DNA of 64,000 nucleotides, taken from assembly GCA_009886125.1 (NCBI GenBank), contig VFJK01000061.1, positions 1 to 64,000 of the forward strand, written 5' to 3'. The notes under the pieces were generated by a model. That model was not told where the DNA came from. It ran no database searches and saw only the letters and a list, made by a program, of their open reading frames with translations. The position numbers were made by a program, and so were the translations under genes. This stretch comes from Geobacter sp. (lineage in GTDB: Bacteria; Desulfobacterota; Desulfuromonadia; Geobacterales; DSM-12255). Position 1 is the stretch's first letter. Each line of letters opens with the position of its first letter. Below are positions 48,496 to 58,400 of this stretch, piece by piece.

Positions 48496-49908
48496 GTGCA
48501 GATCATAAAATTCGGGACAGACGGATGGCGCGGGGTCATTGCCCGTGAATTCACCTTTGATAATGTTTCTATCGTTGCTCAGGCGACAATGGATTATATG
48601 ATACAGACAGGAGTTGCTGGAAAAGGTCTTGTGATCGGCTACGACAGAAGATTTCTTTCCCCTGAATTTGCAGAGCGTACGGCAGAGATAGCCGTCGGTA
48701 ACGGCATCAGGGTTTTTCTGACAGATGAATACACCCCGACCCCGGCAGTCTCCTGGGCGGTACACGCAAAAAAAGCAGGGGCCGGCGTAATGATCACGGC
48801 AAGCCATAATCCTCCGGTCTATAACGGCTTCAAGTTAAAAGAGGGGTTTGGAGGGTCTGCACGCCCTTCGACAACCCAGAAGATCGAGGATCAGGTAGAA
48901 AAAAATATCGATTCCTGCAGGGAGATCCTTTCCACCCCTTTTGCAGAGGCTCTTGAGAGCGGAATGGTCGAAACCTTCGATGCCAACAGGGAATACTACG
49001 ATCAGCTCGAAAAGTATGTTGATATCAAGTGTATCCGGGAAAGCGGGATAAGGTTTGTCGTAGATCCGATGTTCGGCGCAGGGAGCGGAGCATTCCCTGC
49101 GCTCATTCAGAACTGCAGTGAGATTCACGGTGAGTGCAATCCGGCTTTCGGAGGGCAGGCGCCTGAGCCGATAGAGGAGCATCTTCAGGAGCTTTCTGAA
49201 GCGGTGAAGAGCGGGAACTGCCGAGCCGGGCTCGCTCTGGATGGTGATGCCGACCGGATAGGGGCAATTGACGAGAACGGAGAGTTCTTCTCGTCTCACA
49301 TGATCTTCACCGTCATCCTGAGGCACCTGATCGAGCGGAAAGGACTGAGCGGCGGGGTCGTAAAGACGGTCTCCACGACGCAGATGATAAACCTGCTGGC
49401 AGAGAAGTACGGGCTGAAACTTTATGAGACGCCTATCGGTTTCAAGCATATCTGCGAGCTTATGCTGGACAATGATATCCTGATGGGTGGAGAGGAGTCC
49501 GGCGGACTGGGTGTCAAGGGGCATATCCCGGAGCGTGACGGAATCCTGATGGGGCTGCTGCTGCTTGAGTCGATTGTCATGACCGGCAAGGGGCTGCGCC
49601 AGCAGCTGAACGAGACCATGGATGAGATCGGTTACTTCTACTACCGCCGACTTGATCTCCAGATAGAGCAGAGTGCCAAGGAGCAGTTGATCAAAAAGCT
49701 CCAGTCAGACGCTCCTCAAGAGATCGCCGGTAAAGTCGTAGCTGCCGAGAACTTTGCTGATGGCTTCAAGTTCATATTTGGCGACGGTTCCTGGCTTCTT
49801 ATCCGCCCGTCCGGGACTGAACCGGTTCTTCGTCTCTACAGTGAGGCAACAAGCCTGGCGGATGTGGAGCGGTTCCTTGCCGCAGGCCGGGAGCTTGCCA
49901 GAGTTTAG
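48496..49908 (+). CDS. Phosphoglucomutase/phosphomannomutase family
   Basis: IKFGTDGWRGVIAREFTF, GVMITASHNPPVYNGFKLK, ALDGDADRIGAIDENG, LIRPSGTEPVLRLYSEA. Confidence 0.93.
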   Translation: MQIIKFGTDGWRGVIAREFTFDNVSIVAQATMDYMIQTGVAGKGLVIGYDRRFLSPEFAERTAEIAVGNGIRVFLTDEYTPTPAVSWAVHAKKAGAGVMITASHNPPVYNGFKLKEGFGGSARPSTTQKIEDQVEKNIDSCREILSTPFAEALESGMVETFDANREYYDQLEKYVDIKCIRESGIRFVVDPMFGAGSGAFPALIQNCSEIHGECNPAFGGQAPEPIEEHLQELSEAVKSGNCRAGLALDGDADRIGAIDENGEFFSSHMIFTVILRHLIERKGLSGGVVKTVSTTQMINLLAEKYGLKLYETPIGFKHICELMLDNDILMGGEESGGLGVKGHIPERDGILMGLLLLESIVMTGKGLRQQLNETMDEIGYFYYRRLDLQIEQSAKEQLIKKLQSDAPQEIAGKVVAAENFADGFKFIFGDGSWLLIRPSGTEPVLRLYSEATSLADVERFLAAGRELARV

Positions 49909-49963
49909 GAGACATTTGCCTGCTTTCGTGGAAGTCCTTGGTCATAGCTGAAAAGGGGTTGAT

Positions 49964-50012
49964 GATGAAATCGATTTCAAACAGATTGACGGACTGACGG
50001 TGATAAAGCCAT
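49964..50012 (+). pseudogene. PIN-toxin 3'-end remnant 1
   Basis: GATGAAATCGATTTCAAACAGATTGACGGACTGACGGTGATAAAGCCATGA (DEIDFKQIDGLTVIKP*), similar to 51484-51534. Confidence 0.6.
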
Positions 50013-50103
50013 GAGGTTGGAGGATATTCGTAATCGGTCAACAAGTTGTTGCACAATTTGTAAATCAAATTGACAATATGTTCTTGCATGATATAGTCCC
50101 TTC

Positions 50104-51270
50104 ATGATCAAACGAACCGCTCACGATACACTCATGCGGCTGGCCAAGGGTTTTCCGGTTGTCGCCATTACCGGCCCGCGCCAGGCGGGCAAGACAACCC
50201 TCGCCAAAAGCTCCTTCCCTGATAAACCCTATCTGACCCTGGAAGACCCGGATACGCGCCTTCTTGCTGAGAGCGACCCGCGCGGCCTGCTTTCCAGTTA
50301 CCCAGATGGCCTCATTCTCGACGAAGCACAGCGAGTGCCGCAGCTTTTCTCCTATCTGCAAGGATTTGTGGACAAAGAGCTGGTGCCGGGAAAATATGTG
50401 CTGACCGGTTCGCAGCAATTCGGCCTTTTGTCCGGTATCACCCAGTCGTTGGCCGGTCGGGTAGGTTTGGTGCAGTTGTTGCCGTTTACCATGAATGAGC
50501 TTGCTTCCTCCGGCAAGCTGCCGCTGGAGATAGACCGTCTCATACTTGCCGGGATGTATCCACCGCTCTACGATCGCGAACTGGACCCGGCGGACTGGTT
50601 TCCTGCATACGTGAACACGTACATCGAACGGGACGTGCGCAAGCTCATCAATGTGCGCGAACTTTCAGCGTTTCAGCGGTTTGTCAGGATGTGCGCCGCC
50701 CGTACCGGGCAACTACTCAATCTGTCGTCCCTTGCCGCAGATTGCGGTATTACCCACAATACAGCGGCAGCCTGGATTTCAGTGCTGGAGGCAAGCTACA
50801 TCATCTTTCTGCTGCGCCCCCATTTCACCAATTTCAATAAACGGCTCGTAAAAACACCAAAGCTCTATTTCCTTGATACCGGTCTGGCCGCCTGGCTGCT
50901 TGGCATACGCGAAATGGAACAGATGGCCTACCACGCCCAACGGGGTGCCCTGTTCGAAAATCTGGTTGTGACGGAATTCCTTAAGGGGAGGTTTAACAGA
51001 GGGCAACCGGCTGATCTCTACTTTTGGCGAGACAGCAAAGGGCTGGAAGTTGACCTGCTTCTGGATAATGGCTCTAGCTTCCTGCCAGTTGAGATAAAAT
51101 CAGGCCAGACACTGGCGGCTGATTTCCTGACGTCACTGAGAAAGTGGTGCGTGTTGTCCGGAACTCCGGACCGCCCGGCAGTTTTGGTATATGGCGGAGA
51201 TAAAGAACTTGCCAACGGCAATATCTCAATTGTTCCGTGGAAAAATCTGGGGAGATTGACCTCGCAGTGA
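50104..51270 (+). CDS. AAA ATPase with DUF4143 C-terminal domain
   Basis: GFPVVAITGPRQAGKTTLAKSSFPDKPYLTLEDPDTRLLAESDPRGLL...GALFENLVVTEFLKGRFNRGQPADLYFWRDSKGLEVDLLLD. Confidence 0.92.
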   Translation: MIKRTAHDTLMRLAKGFPVVAITGPRQAGKTTLAKSSFPDKPYLTLEDPDTRLLAESDPRGLLSSYPDGLILDEAQRVPQLFSYLQGFVDKELVPGKYVLTGSQQFGLLSGITQSLAGRVGLVQLLPFTMNELASSGKLPLEIDRLILAGMYPPLYDRELDPADWFPAYVNTYIERDVRKLINVRELSAFQRFVRMCAARTGQLLNLSSLAADCGITHNTAAAWISVLEASYIIFLLRPHFTNFNKRLVKTPKLYFLDTGLAAWLLGIREMEQMAYHAQRGALFENLVVTEFLKGRFNRGQPADLYFWRDSKGLEVDLLLDNGSSFLPVEIKSGQTLAADFLTSLRKWCVLSGTPDRPAVLVYGGDKELANGNISIVPWKNLGRLTSQ

Positions 51271-51375
51271 GCAATGACAACATCACGAAAAACTCACCTT
51301 ATTCCCTTGCAGGGGGTAAGGTGAGCGACAGAAAACCTGGAAGTATTTCCCAATTTCCCGAATTTCCAGGCAAGG

Positions 51376-51534
51376 GCCTTTCTGAACGCCCTCAAAGTTT
51401 ATGCGGAGAAGAATGTCAACTTTGCCGATGCAGTCTTGGCGTTTTGGGGTATTGATAAAGGTATCACCACCACTTACACTTACGATGAAGTTGATTTTAA
51501 ACGGATTTACGGACTAACGGGGATAAAGCCGTAA
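51376..51534 (+). pseudogene. PIN-toxin 3'-end remnant 2
   Basis: AFLNALKVYAEKNVNFADAVLAFWGIDKGITTTYTYDEVDFKRIYGLTGIKP*, no N-terminal part. Confidence 0.75.
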
Positions 51535-51550
51535 AGTTGGAGTCTCAATC

Positions 51551-51826
51551 ATGACACGTAAATTATCGATTATGGAAGCACGAAAACAGCTTACGTCCCT
51601 GCCCGAAACGCTTCTGCACGACGGGCAGGTCGATGTTCTGGAAATCACTCGCCGGGGCAAGCCGGTGTTGGCTGTGATGCCGTGGGAATTGTACGAAGCG
51701 GTAGCGGAGACCCTGGAAGTGATGGGGGATAAAGAGCTGATGGTGCAGCTGCGGCAAAGCATGCTGGAGATGAATTCCGGCAAGCTCGTACCTTGGCAGG
51801 ATGCCAAACAGGAGCTTGGCCTGTGA
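51551..51826 (+). CDS. Phd/YefM-family antitoxin, orphan
   Basis: MTRKLSIMEARKQLTSLPETLLHDGQVDVLEITRRGKPVLAVMPWELYEAV. Confidence 0.85.
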   Translation: MTRKLSIMEARKQLTSLPETLLHDGQVDVLEITRRGKPVLAVMPWELYEAVAETLEVMGDKELMVQLRQSMLEMNSGKLVPWQDAKQELGL

Positions 51827-51943
51827 AGTTGCCTCCAGGATAAATGTTCCATTTGGGTGGATCACCGGTTCACGCGCGCGTGTGAACCGGTCAATAATGA
51901 GTTGCCTAACCAGTAGCTCGACAGAATAAGAAAGGGTAAAAAT

Positions 51944-54757
51944 TTGGCACACGATAAAATAATCATAAAAGGTGCCTGCGAGCACAACCTCAAGTGCATC
52001 GACCTTGAGATCCCACGCGACAGACTCGTTGTGATCACCGGGATTTCGGGTTCAGGCAAGTCGACGCTCGCGTTCGACACGATCTACGCAGAGGGGCAGC
52101 GTCGCTATGTGGAGTCTCTGTCATCCTATGCCCGCCAGTTTCTGGAGCAGATGGACAAGCCTGATGTCGAGTCCATCGAAGGGCTCTCGCCGGCGATCTC
52201 CATCGAGCAGAAGACCACCAGCAAGAATCCCCGTTCTACCGTCGGCACGGTCACCGAGATCTACGATTATCTCAGGCTCCTGTTTGCACGCATCGGCAAA
52301 CCCTTCTGCTATCAATGCGGCAAACTGATCTCCTCCCAGACAGTATCGCAGATGGTGGACCAGGTGATGGCGTTCCCTGAGGGGACGAAGTTCCAGCTTC
52401 TCTCCCCCATGATCAGAGGGCGCAAAGGGGAGTATCGGAAAGAGCTGCAGAACCTGCGCAAGGAGGGGTTTACGCGGGTCATCATCGACGGCGAAGCTCA
52501 TGAGCTGGCGGATGATTTCTCTCTGGACAAGAACAAGAAACATGATATCGACATCATCGTCGACCGGCTTATTGTGAAGCCGGGGATAGAGCGGCGTCTG
52601 GCAGACTCCTTCGAAACTGCACTGCACCATGCGGAGGGGATCGCCAAGGTCCAGATAATTGACGGCGAGACGACCCTTTTCTCTGAAGCCCTTGCCTGCA
52701 TCGACTGCTCGATCTCCTATCCCGAGATGACTCCGCGGATGTTCTCATTCAACAACCCGTATGGCGCCTGCCCCGACTGTACCGGCCTTGGTACGCGGAT
52801 GTACTTTGACGCCGATCTGGTGGTGCCGAACCCTGATCTGTCAATCCGCGAAGGGGCGATCGTCCCCTGGGAGAAGCGGCTTTCCGGATGGTACCATCTC
52901 ACGCTGGATGCTCTTGCAAAAGCCTATAAGTTCGATATCCGGACCCCGTTCAAAAATCTTTCTCCCAAAGTTCAGGATGTGATACTCCGCGGCTCGAAAG
53001 GGGAAAAGATCGAGTTCTGGTGGGATGAGGATGGCGGCAAGCGCCACACATACCATAAGGAGTTCGAAGGAGTGCTGAACAATCTGGAGCGGAGATATCT
53101 TGAGAGCGAATCAGAGAACGTTCGGGAGGATCTCGAAAAATACATGAATGTGATGCCCTGCCCTACCTGCGAAGGGGCACGGCTGAAGAAGGAGTCGCTT
53201 TTTGTCAGGGTCGGCGGGTCGAATATCACGGAGGTGACGGCGCTTGCTATCCGGGAATGTCTCGAATTCTTCAACCAGCTCCAGCTTTCCGAAAAGGAGA
53301 CCGAAATCGCCCGTCGGATTCTGAAAGAGATCAAAGAGCGGCTCGGATTCCTGGTGAACGTGGGTCTCGACTACCTTTCTCTCGACAGGACAGCCGGGAC
53401 ACTGTCCGGCGGGGAGGGGCAACGGATCCGGCTCGCGACCCAGATAGGATCTTCTCTGGTCGGCGTTCTTTATATCCTCGATGAGCCGTCGATCGGGCTC
53501 CACCAGAGGGACAATGCGCGATTGCTGATGACCCTGATGCACCTGCGCGATATTGGCAACACGGTTCTGGTCGTTGAGCATGATGAAGAGACGATCCTTG
53601 AAGCGGATCATGTTATCGACATGGGACCGGGCGCCGGTATTCACGGCGGCGAGGTCGTTGCTCAGGGGACGCCGCGGCAGATCATGGAAAACCCTGCTTC
53701 GATCACGGGCAAGTATCTTTCCGGAGAGTTGTTCATTCCGGTGCCGAATGAGAGGCGCAGGAGCAGCAAGTCTATAACCATTGTCGGTGCATCCGGGAAC
53801 AACCTGAAAAACGTGACCGTCGATATCCCTCTTGGTGTCATCACCTGCATTACCGGCGTGTCCGGTTCGGGTAAATCGACGCTGGTTATCGACACTCTGC
53901 ACAAGGTGTTGTCACAAAGGCTTTACCGGAGTCGTGAGAAGGCCGGGGCGGTACAGGACATTACCGGGCTCGAGTTCCTGGACAAGGTCATAAACATAGA
54001 CCAGTCCCCTATCGGGCGTACACCCCGCTCGAATCCGGCAACCTATACCGGCGTTTTTGCCGATATCCGCGACATATTCGCGCAGCTTCCCGAATCGAAA
54101 CTTCGTGGCTACAAGCCCGGCAGATATTCCTTCAATGTAAAGGGAGGAAGATGCGAGGCCTGTTCCGGCGACGGTATAATCAAGATCGAGATGCATTTTC
54201 TGCCCGATGTCTATGTCCAGTGCGAGATCTGCAAGGGGGCCAGGTACAACCGCGAGACTCTTGAAGTCCACTATAAAGGAAAAAGTATCGCAGATGTCCT
54301 CGACCTGACTGTTTCACAGGCACTCCAGTTCATGGAGAACATCCCTCGAATAAAGAACAAGCTCAAGACTGTTGAAGATGTGGGGCTTGGATACATCCGT
54401 CTCGGCCAGTCGGCGACCACGCTCTCTGGTGGTGAGGCACAGCGGGTCAAGCTGGCAAAAGAGCTTTCAAAAAGAGCTACCGGCCGGACCATCTATATTC
54501 TTGATGAACCGACAACCGGACTTCACTTCGCGGACATCGCCAAACTGCTGGAGGTGCTGAACAAGCTGGTGGAGGGTGGTAATACGATTGTCATCATCGA
54601 GCACAATCTTGATGTCATCAAGACTGCCGACTGGATCATAGATCTTGGCCCTGAAGGGGGAGACAAGGGGGGCGAGATCGTCGCCGCCGGTACGCCGGAG
54701 CAGGTGGCCAAGGTGACCGGGTCATATACCGGCCAGTATCTGAGGAAGCTGCTCTGA
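51944..54757 (+). CDS. uvrA: Excinuclease ABC subunit A
   Basis: [65 protein letters not shown] start. Confidence 0.97.
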   Translation: MAHDKIIIKGACEHNLKCIDLEIPRDRLVVITGISGSGKSTLAFDTIYAEGQRRYVESLSSYARQFLEQMDKPDVESIEGLSPAISIEQKTTSKNPRSTVGTVTEIYDYLRLLFARIGKPFCYQCGKLISSQTVSQMVDQVMAFPEGTKFQLLSPMIRGRKGEYRKELQNLRKEGFTRVIIDGEAHELADDFSLDKNKKHDIDIIVDRLIVKPGIERRLADSFETALHHAEGIAKVQIIDGETTLFSEALACIDCSISYPEMTPRMFSFNNPYGACPDCTGLGTRMYFDADLVVPNPDLSIREGAIVPWEKRLSGWYHLTLDALAKAYKFDIRTPFKNLSPKVQDVILRGSKGEKIEFWWDEDGGKRHTYHKEFEGVLNNLERRYLESESENVREDLEKYMNVMPCPTCEGARLKKESLFVRVGGSNITEVTALAIRECLEFFNQLQLSEKETEIARRILKEIKERLGFLVNVGLDYLSLDRTAGTLSGGEGQRIRLATQIGSSLVGVLYILDEPSIGLHQRDNARLLMTLMHLRDIGNTVLVVEHDEETILEADHVIDMGPGAGIHGGEVVAQGTPRQIMENPASITGKYLSGELFIPVPNERRRSSKSITIVGASGNNLKNVTVDIPLGVITCITGVSGSGKSTLVIDTLHKVLSQRLYRSREKAGAVQDITGLEFLDKVINIDQSPIGRTPRSNPATYTGVFADIRDIFAQLPESKLRGYKPGRYSFNVKGGRCEACSGDGIIKIEMHFLPDVYVQCEICKGARYNRETLEVHYKGKSIADVLDLTVSQALQFMENIPRIKNKLKTVEDVGLGYIRLGQSATTLSGGEAQRVKLAKELSKRATGRTIYILDEPTTGLHFADIAKLLEVLNKLVEGGNTIVIIEHNLDVIKTADWIIDLGPEGGDKGGEIVAAGTPEQVAKVTGSYTGQYLRKLL

Positions 54758-54777
54758 CACGTCCGACATGGTCGGAG

Positions 54778-54937
54778 TATCCGTGACGACGAGAGCCGTC
54801 ACTCTCTCATGCCTCTGCTTTGCGATTTCCAGTTATGAACGTTTGCGGCAGGGATTAACCGACAAATAAGGGGCAAACGCATAGGCAGCGATTGGCCCCG
54901 GCATTTCGTTCGCTTACGGCTCTCGTCGTCACGGATA
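54778..54937. repeat. TIR element, family 2, copy B
   Basis: Perfect 22-bp inverted repeat TATCCGTGACGACGAGAGCCGT / ACGGCTCTCGTCGTCACGGATA; interior resembles copy A. Confidence 0.85.
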
Positions 54938-54941
54938 CGGC

Positions 54942-55382
54942 TCAGGAAAGGGTGACCAGCCAGACATAGGGCACCATTCCGTAGTTCCAGGCAAGGCAGA
55001 GCCTGCGGTAACCCGAGAACAGAAGTGCTTCGCCCTCCGACTGCAAAATGATCGGTGCGGGGAGGATCAGCCTCCCTTCCCGTTGCAGTGCATCTTCCAT
55101 TTTGTTGTAGTTTAATCGATAGCCCCGCTTTGCCTTGGCAAGATAGCGGGTGTAATCATCAAAGGTGTGGTGTGAAAGCTGTACCGGAATCCCTTCGATC
55201 TCTACGCTCCGCAGGTAAGGTACCAGTCTCCCGGCAGCAAATCCCGCTGCGATCTTCTCCCAGTTTATGCCATGCTTTTGATAGAAAGGCTGCTTGGCAG
55301 GGTGGTGAAAAAACTCCCACTCCTCAGCGGCAAGCTCCGGTTGGACCCAGTCGATGTTGAGAGATGAAGTCGAGCGCATCAA
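54942..55382 (-). CDS. Hypothetical protein
   Basis: 146-aa ORF (MMRSTSSLNIDWVQPELAAEEWEFFHHPAKQPFYQKHGINWEKI...). Confidence 0.6.
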   Translation of the reverse strand: MMRSTSSLNIDWVQPELAAEEWEFFHHPAKQPFYQKHGINWEKIAAGFAAGRLVPYLRSVEIEGIPVQLSHHTFDDYTRYLAKAKRGYRLNYNKMEDALQREGRLILPAPIILQSEGEALLFSGYRRLCLAWNYGMVPYVWLVTLS

Positions 55383-55564
55383 GGTCCCCTTTTCATGTAC
55401 AGCGGTATTCAGCTGACGGTCTGAGCGCAGAGGCGGTGAAGTGGTGATATGGCAGAACTGTTTTAGATAATAACAAGACTCGCTCCCAACTTCAATAAAT
55501 CCCGAAAATGATATCAGACTTCCTTCAACGACTTGCGATAAGCAAAAAATATGATAATATTTTC

Positions 55565-57163
55565 ATGCAATTCCGCCATCCAGTTAAGGGGTATACGGTG
55601 GACCAGAGACATATAGAATCCCTTTTGCAGCCCGATGCCTATCCTGATCCTACGGATGTCGTGACCCTTGTCCAGACGCACATCTCCTGGATATTTCTAG
55701 CCGGAGAATTTGTCTACAAGATCAAAAAACCGGTTGACTTCGGTTTTCTCAACTTTTCCACTCTCGATCGTCGCAGGTTCTACTGTCATGAAGAGATAAG
55801 GCTTAACCGTCGCCTCTGTCCAGATGTGTACCTGCGCGTGATGCCGCTGCGCGAAAGCGCCGCAGGTGCTGCCTTTCACGGGGACGGAGCGGTCATCGAC
55901 TATGCGGTAAAGATGGTACGACTGCCGGCAGAGCGGATGGCTGATCGTCTTGTATCGAAGGGTGAGCTGACTTCAGCGGATGTGACAAGGATCGCGACCA
56001 CGGTGGCGGAGTTTCATGATCAGGCTGAACGTAGCAAAGAAATTGCCGAATATGGGAAACTGGACTCAATCGAAGGGAACTGGGAAGAGAACTTTCGGCA
56101 GGTTGAGGAGTTTGCAGAAGACACTATTGCTTCTCGTGACCTTCAGCTCATCAGGAGGTGGGTCGAGGCGTTCATGGCCGAAAACGCCGCTCTGTTCAGC
56201 GCAAGGGCAACTGGAGGTTTCATCAGGGAGTGTGATGGAGATCTTCATCTGGAGAACATCTGCCTGACCGACAGGGTCTCTGTATTCGACTGTATCGAGT
56301 TCAATAATCGTTTCCGATACATCGACACCGTTGCTGACATCTCCTTTCTTCTCATGGATCTGGAGTTCCACGGTCGGCGGGATCTGTCCAGGAAATTTCT
56401 TGAAGAGTATTGTGCGGTCAGCGGAGACAGCGGAGCGCTCTCTCTGGTCGGTTTTTACAGCGTATACCGCGCCTTTGTCAGGGGGAAAGTGGAAAGTTTC
56501 AAGTTGAAAGATCACGACATCTCCGCTGAAGAGAAACGTGTTGCGAGGGCGAAAGCAAACCGATATTTTCGACTGGCCAGAGGGTATATCCTTCGGGAGA
56601 AGCTCTTGCCGTCGCTCATCATCGTCAGCGGTCTTACCGGCAGCGGCAAGAGCACTATCGCTGAAGCGCTCTCTATTGAACTGGGGTTGAACGTGCTTTC
56701 GTCCGATCGGCTGAGAAAGGAGCTTGCCGGTGTCCCGTTACAGCAGCATGATCTGGATGATTACGGCAAGGGGATCTACTCCAAGAGCAGCACTGAAACC
56801 ACCTACCGGGAAATGATCACACGGGCAGATGCCTGCCTTGCCTCAGGTGAAGGGGTCATAGTCGATGCCACTTGCAGAAGGCGGATGGACAGGGAAAACC
56901 TTCGAAGGGTAGCAGAAAGATATTCAGCCCAGTTTTTCATTATTGAGCTTGAGTCTCATGAAGAGGTTATCCGTCAGAGGCTGGCAGAGCGCCTTCACCA
57001 AGGGTCAAGTATCTCTGACGGCAGATGGGAGGTATATCTTCGCCAAAGGGAGGAGTTCGAGCCAGTGCTGGAGAATGAAAAGGAGTTGTTTGTCGTGGAT
57101 GGTTCGGCGCCGCTTTATGAAATTCTCGATACAATTCTAGCCCATATCGGGCTCCTGCACTGA
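55565..57163 (+). CDS. Bifunctional aminoglycoside phosphotransferase-like / P-loop kinase protein
   Basis: APH-like GDLHLENICLTDRVSVFDCIEFNNRFRYIDTVADISFLLMDLE; C-terminal P-loop IIVSGLTGSGKSTIAEALS. Confidence 0.87.
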   Translation: MQFRHPVKGYTVDQRHIESLLQPDAYPDPTDVVTLVQTHISWIFLAGEFVYKIKKPVDFGFLNFSTLDRRRFYCHEEIRLNRRLCPDVYLRVMPLRESAAGAAFHGDGAVIDYAVKMVRLPAERMADRLVSKGELTSADVTRIATTVAEFHDQAERSKEIAEYGKLDSIEGNWEENFRQVEEFAEDTIASRDLQLIRRWVEAFMAENAALFSARATGGFIRECDGDLHLENICLTDRVSVFDCIEFNNRFRYIDTVADISFLLMDLEFHGRRDLSRKFLEEYCAVSGDSGALSLVGFYSVYRAFVRGKVESFKLKDHDISAEEKRVARAKANRYFRLARGYILREKLLPSLIIVSGLTGSGKSTIAEALSIELGLNVLSSDRLRKELAGVPLQQHDLDDYGKGIYSKSSTETTYREMITRADACLASGEGVIVDATCRRRMDRENLRRVAERYSAQFFIIELESHEEVIRQRLAERLHQGSSISDGRWEVYLRQREEFEPVLENEKELFVVDGSAPLYEILDTILAHIGLLH

Positions 57164-57215
57164 TCGTATCGAAAATCTGTCTGGGATTAATCCCAGACAG
57201 ATGGTGTCCCGGATA

Positions 57216-57461
57216 CTATTTTTTCTTTTTGGCGACTCTCGGTGCTCTGGGGGCTTTTGTCGCTGCCAGGGCTTCAGCAGGAGGCAGAAATGAGCCTGGA
57301 GAGGCCGGCTCAAGTGTGGTAAAGTGAGAGACGGCGATTCGCCGGTTTGTGCCATCGCTGAACTGAATCATCGCCGATCTGGCGGTTACTTCAAGAACTT
57401 TACCGGAACCCCATCCCAGGCCTCCAGTGTGACTGATTATGTTTCCGACTCTTAATGCCAT
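57216..57461 (-). CDS. Small protein with Lys-rich C-terminal tail
   Basis: MALRVGNIISHTGGLGWGSGKVLEVTARSAMIQFSDGTNRRIAVSHFTTLEP...APRVAKKKK. Confidence 0.65.
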   Translation of the reverse strand: MALRVGNIISHTGGLGWGSGKVLEVTARSAMIQFSDGTNRRIAVSHFTTLEPASPGSFLPPAEALAATKAPRAPRVAKKKK

Positions 57462-57631
57462 TGATTTGCACCGCTTTCTTATCAGTTAGGGTGGGTGAGT
57501 TAATTGCAACTCGAAAAGCTTCCAGGAGTGAGAAGAAGGTAAAATAATGATTTTAAATAACTATTTAACAATACGACAATGTCGCAAGATTAGCAATGAT
57601 TATCCGGGATATCTGACAATGAAGAGATTTA

Positions 57632-57812
57632 GAGCTTATCCGTAAATAAGCATTACAGGCTCGCATCCCGTCTTCACGTCATCTTTACCCGTGCCTCAAT
57701 CACAAAATCCTCGACGTAGCCATGCTACGCCTGCGGTTTTGCTCACTCGCCCCGGTCAAATCTGCCGCAAATCCGGGCGCGATCTCTCATAACGTTATTT
57801 ACGGACAAGCTC
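57632..57812. repeat. TIR element, family 3
   Basis: GAGCTTATCCGTAAATAA ... TTATTTACGGACAAGCTC terminal inverted repeats, about 180 bp, no ORF. Confidence 0.75.
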
Positions 57813-57940
57813 TTATTATGGATTTTCAACAGCATAAGCACATTAGTTGCTTGACTTTAGCAGAACTTAACTGATATTGTATAAAAGATCCGGCTTATAG
57901 TCGGACAATTAAAACAAGAATTATCAGGAGAAGGTACACA

Positions 57941-58141
57941 ATGGTAGAAGGAACAGTAAAGTGGTTTAATGACAGCAAGGGTTTTGGTTTTCTCGAGCAG
58001 GAAAATGGCGAAGATGTATTTTGTCATTTTTCAGCCATCACAGGTGACGGATTCAAATCCCTGGCTGAAGGCGATAGAGTACAGTTTGAAGTTACCAAGG
58101 GTCCGAAAGGGCTTCAGGCCGCGAACGTGTCAAGAATCTAA
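57941..58141 (+). CDS. Cold-shock protein (CspA family)
   Basis: [48 protein letters not shown]. Confidence 0.96.
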   Translation: MVEGTVKWFNDSKGFGFLEQENGEDVFCHFSAITGDGFKSLAEGDRVQFEVTKGPKGLQAANVSRI

Positions 58142-58161
58142 CGGTCGTCTCCAGTAGACAC

Positions 58162-58195
58162 AAAAAAGCCCCGGGATACCTCGGGGCTTTTTTTC
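58162..58195 (+). terminator. Rho-independent terminator
   Basis: AAAAAAGCCCCGggatacCTCGGGGCTTTTTTT. Confidence 0.85.
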
Positions 58196-58231
58196 TTGGA
58201 GCATCGGTTTATTTCACAGGAGATTATCCGT

Positions 58232-58381
58232 ATGGCAAAACCGAATTATCAATTTCAAAAGCGGCAGAAAGAACTCGAAAAAAAGAAGAAAACTGAGGAA
58301 AAGCTGCTGCGCAAGCGGGATAAACTGACCGATCAGGTCGAAGATGGTGCTGATCAGCCCGCAACTGACGACGATCAGTAG
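58232..58381 (+). CDS. Small highly charged protein
   Basis: MAKPNYQFQKRQKELEKKKKTEEKLLRKRDKLTDQVEDGADQ. Confidence 0.65.
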   Translation: MAKPNYQFQKRQKELEKKKKTEEKLLRKRDKLTDQVEDGADQPATDDDQ

Positions 58382-58400
58382 TCATAATATAAGGAATTTC

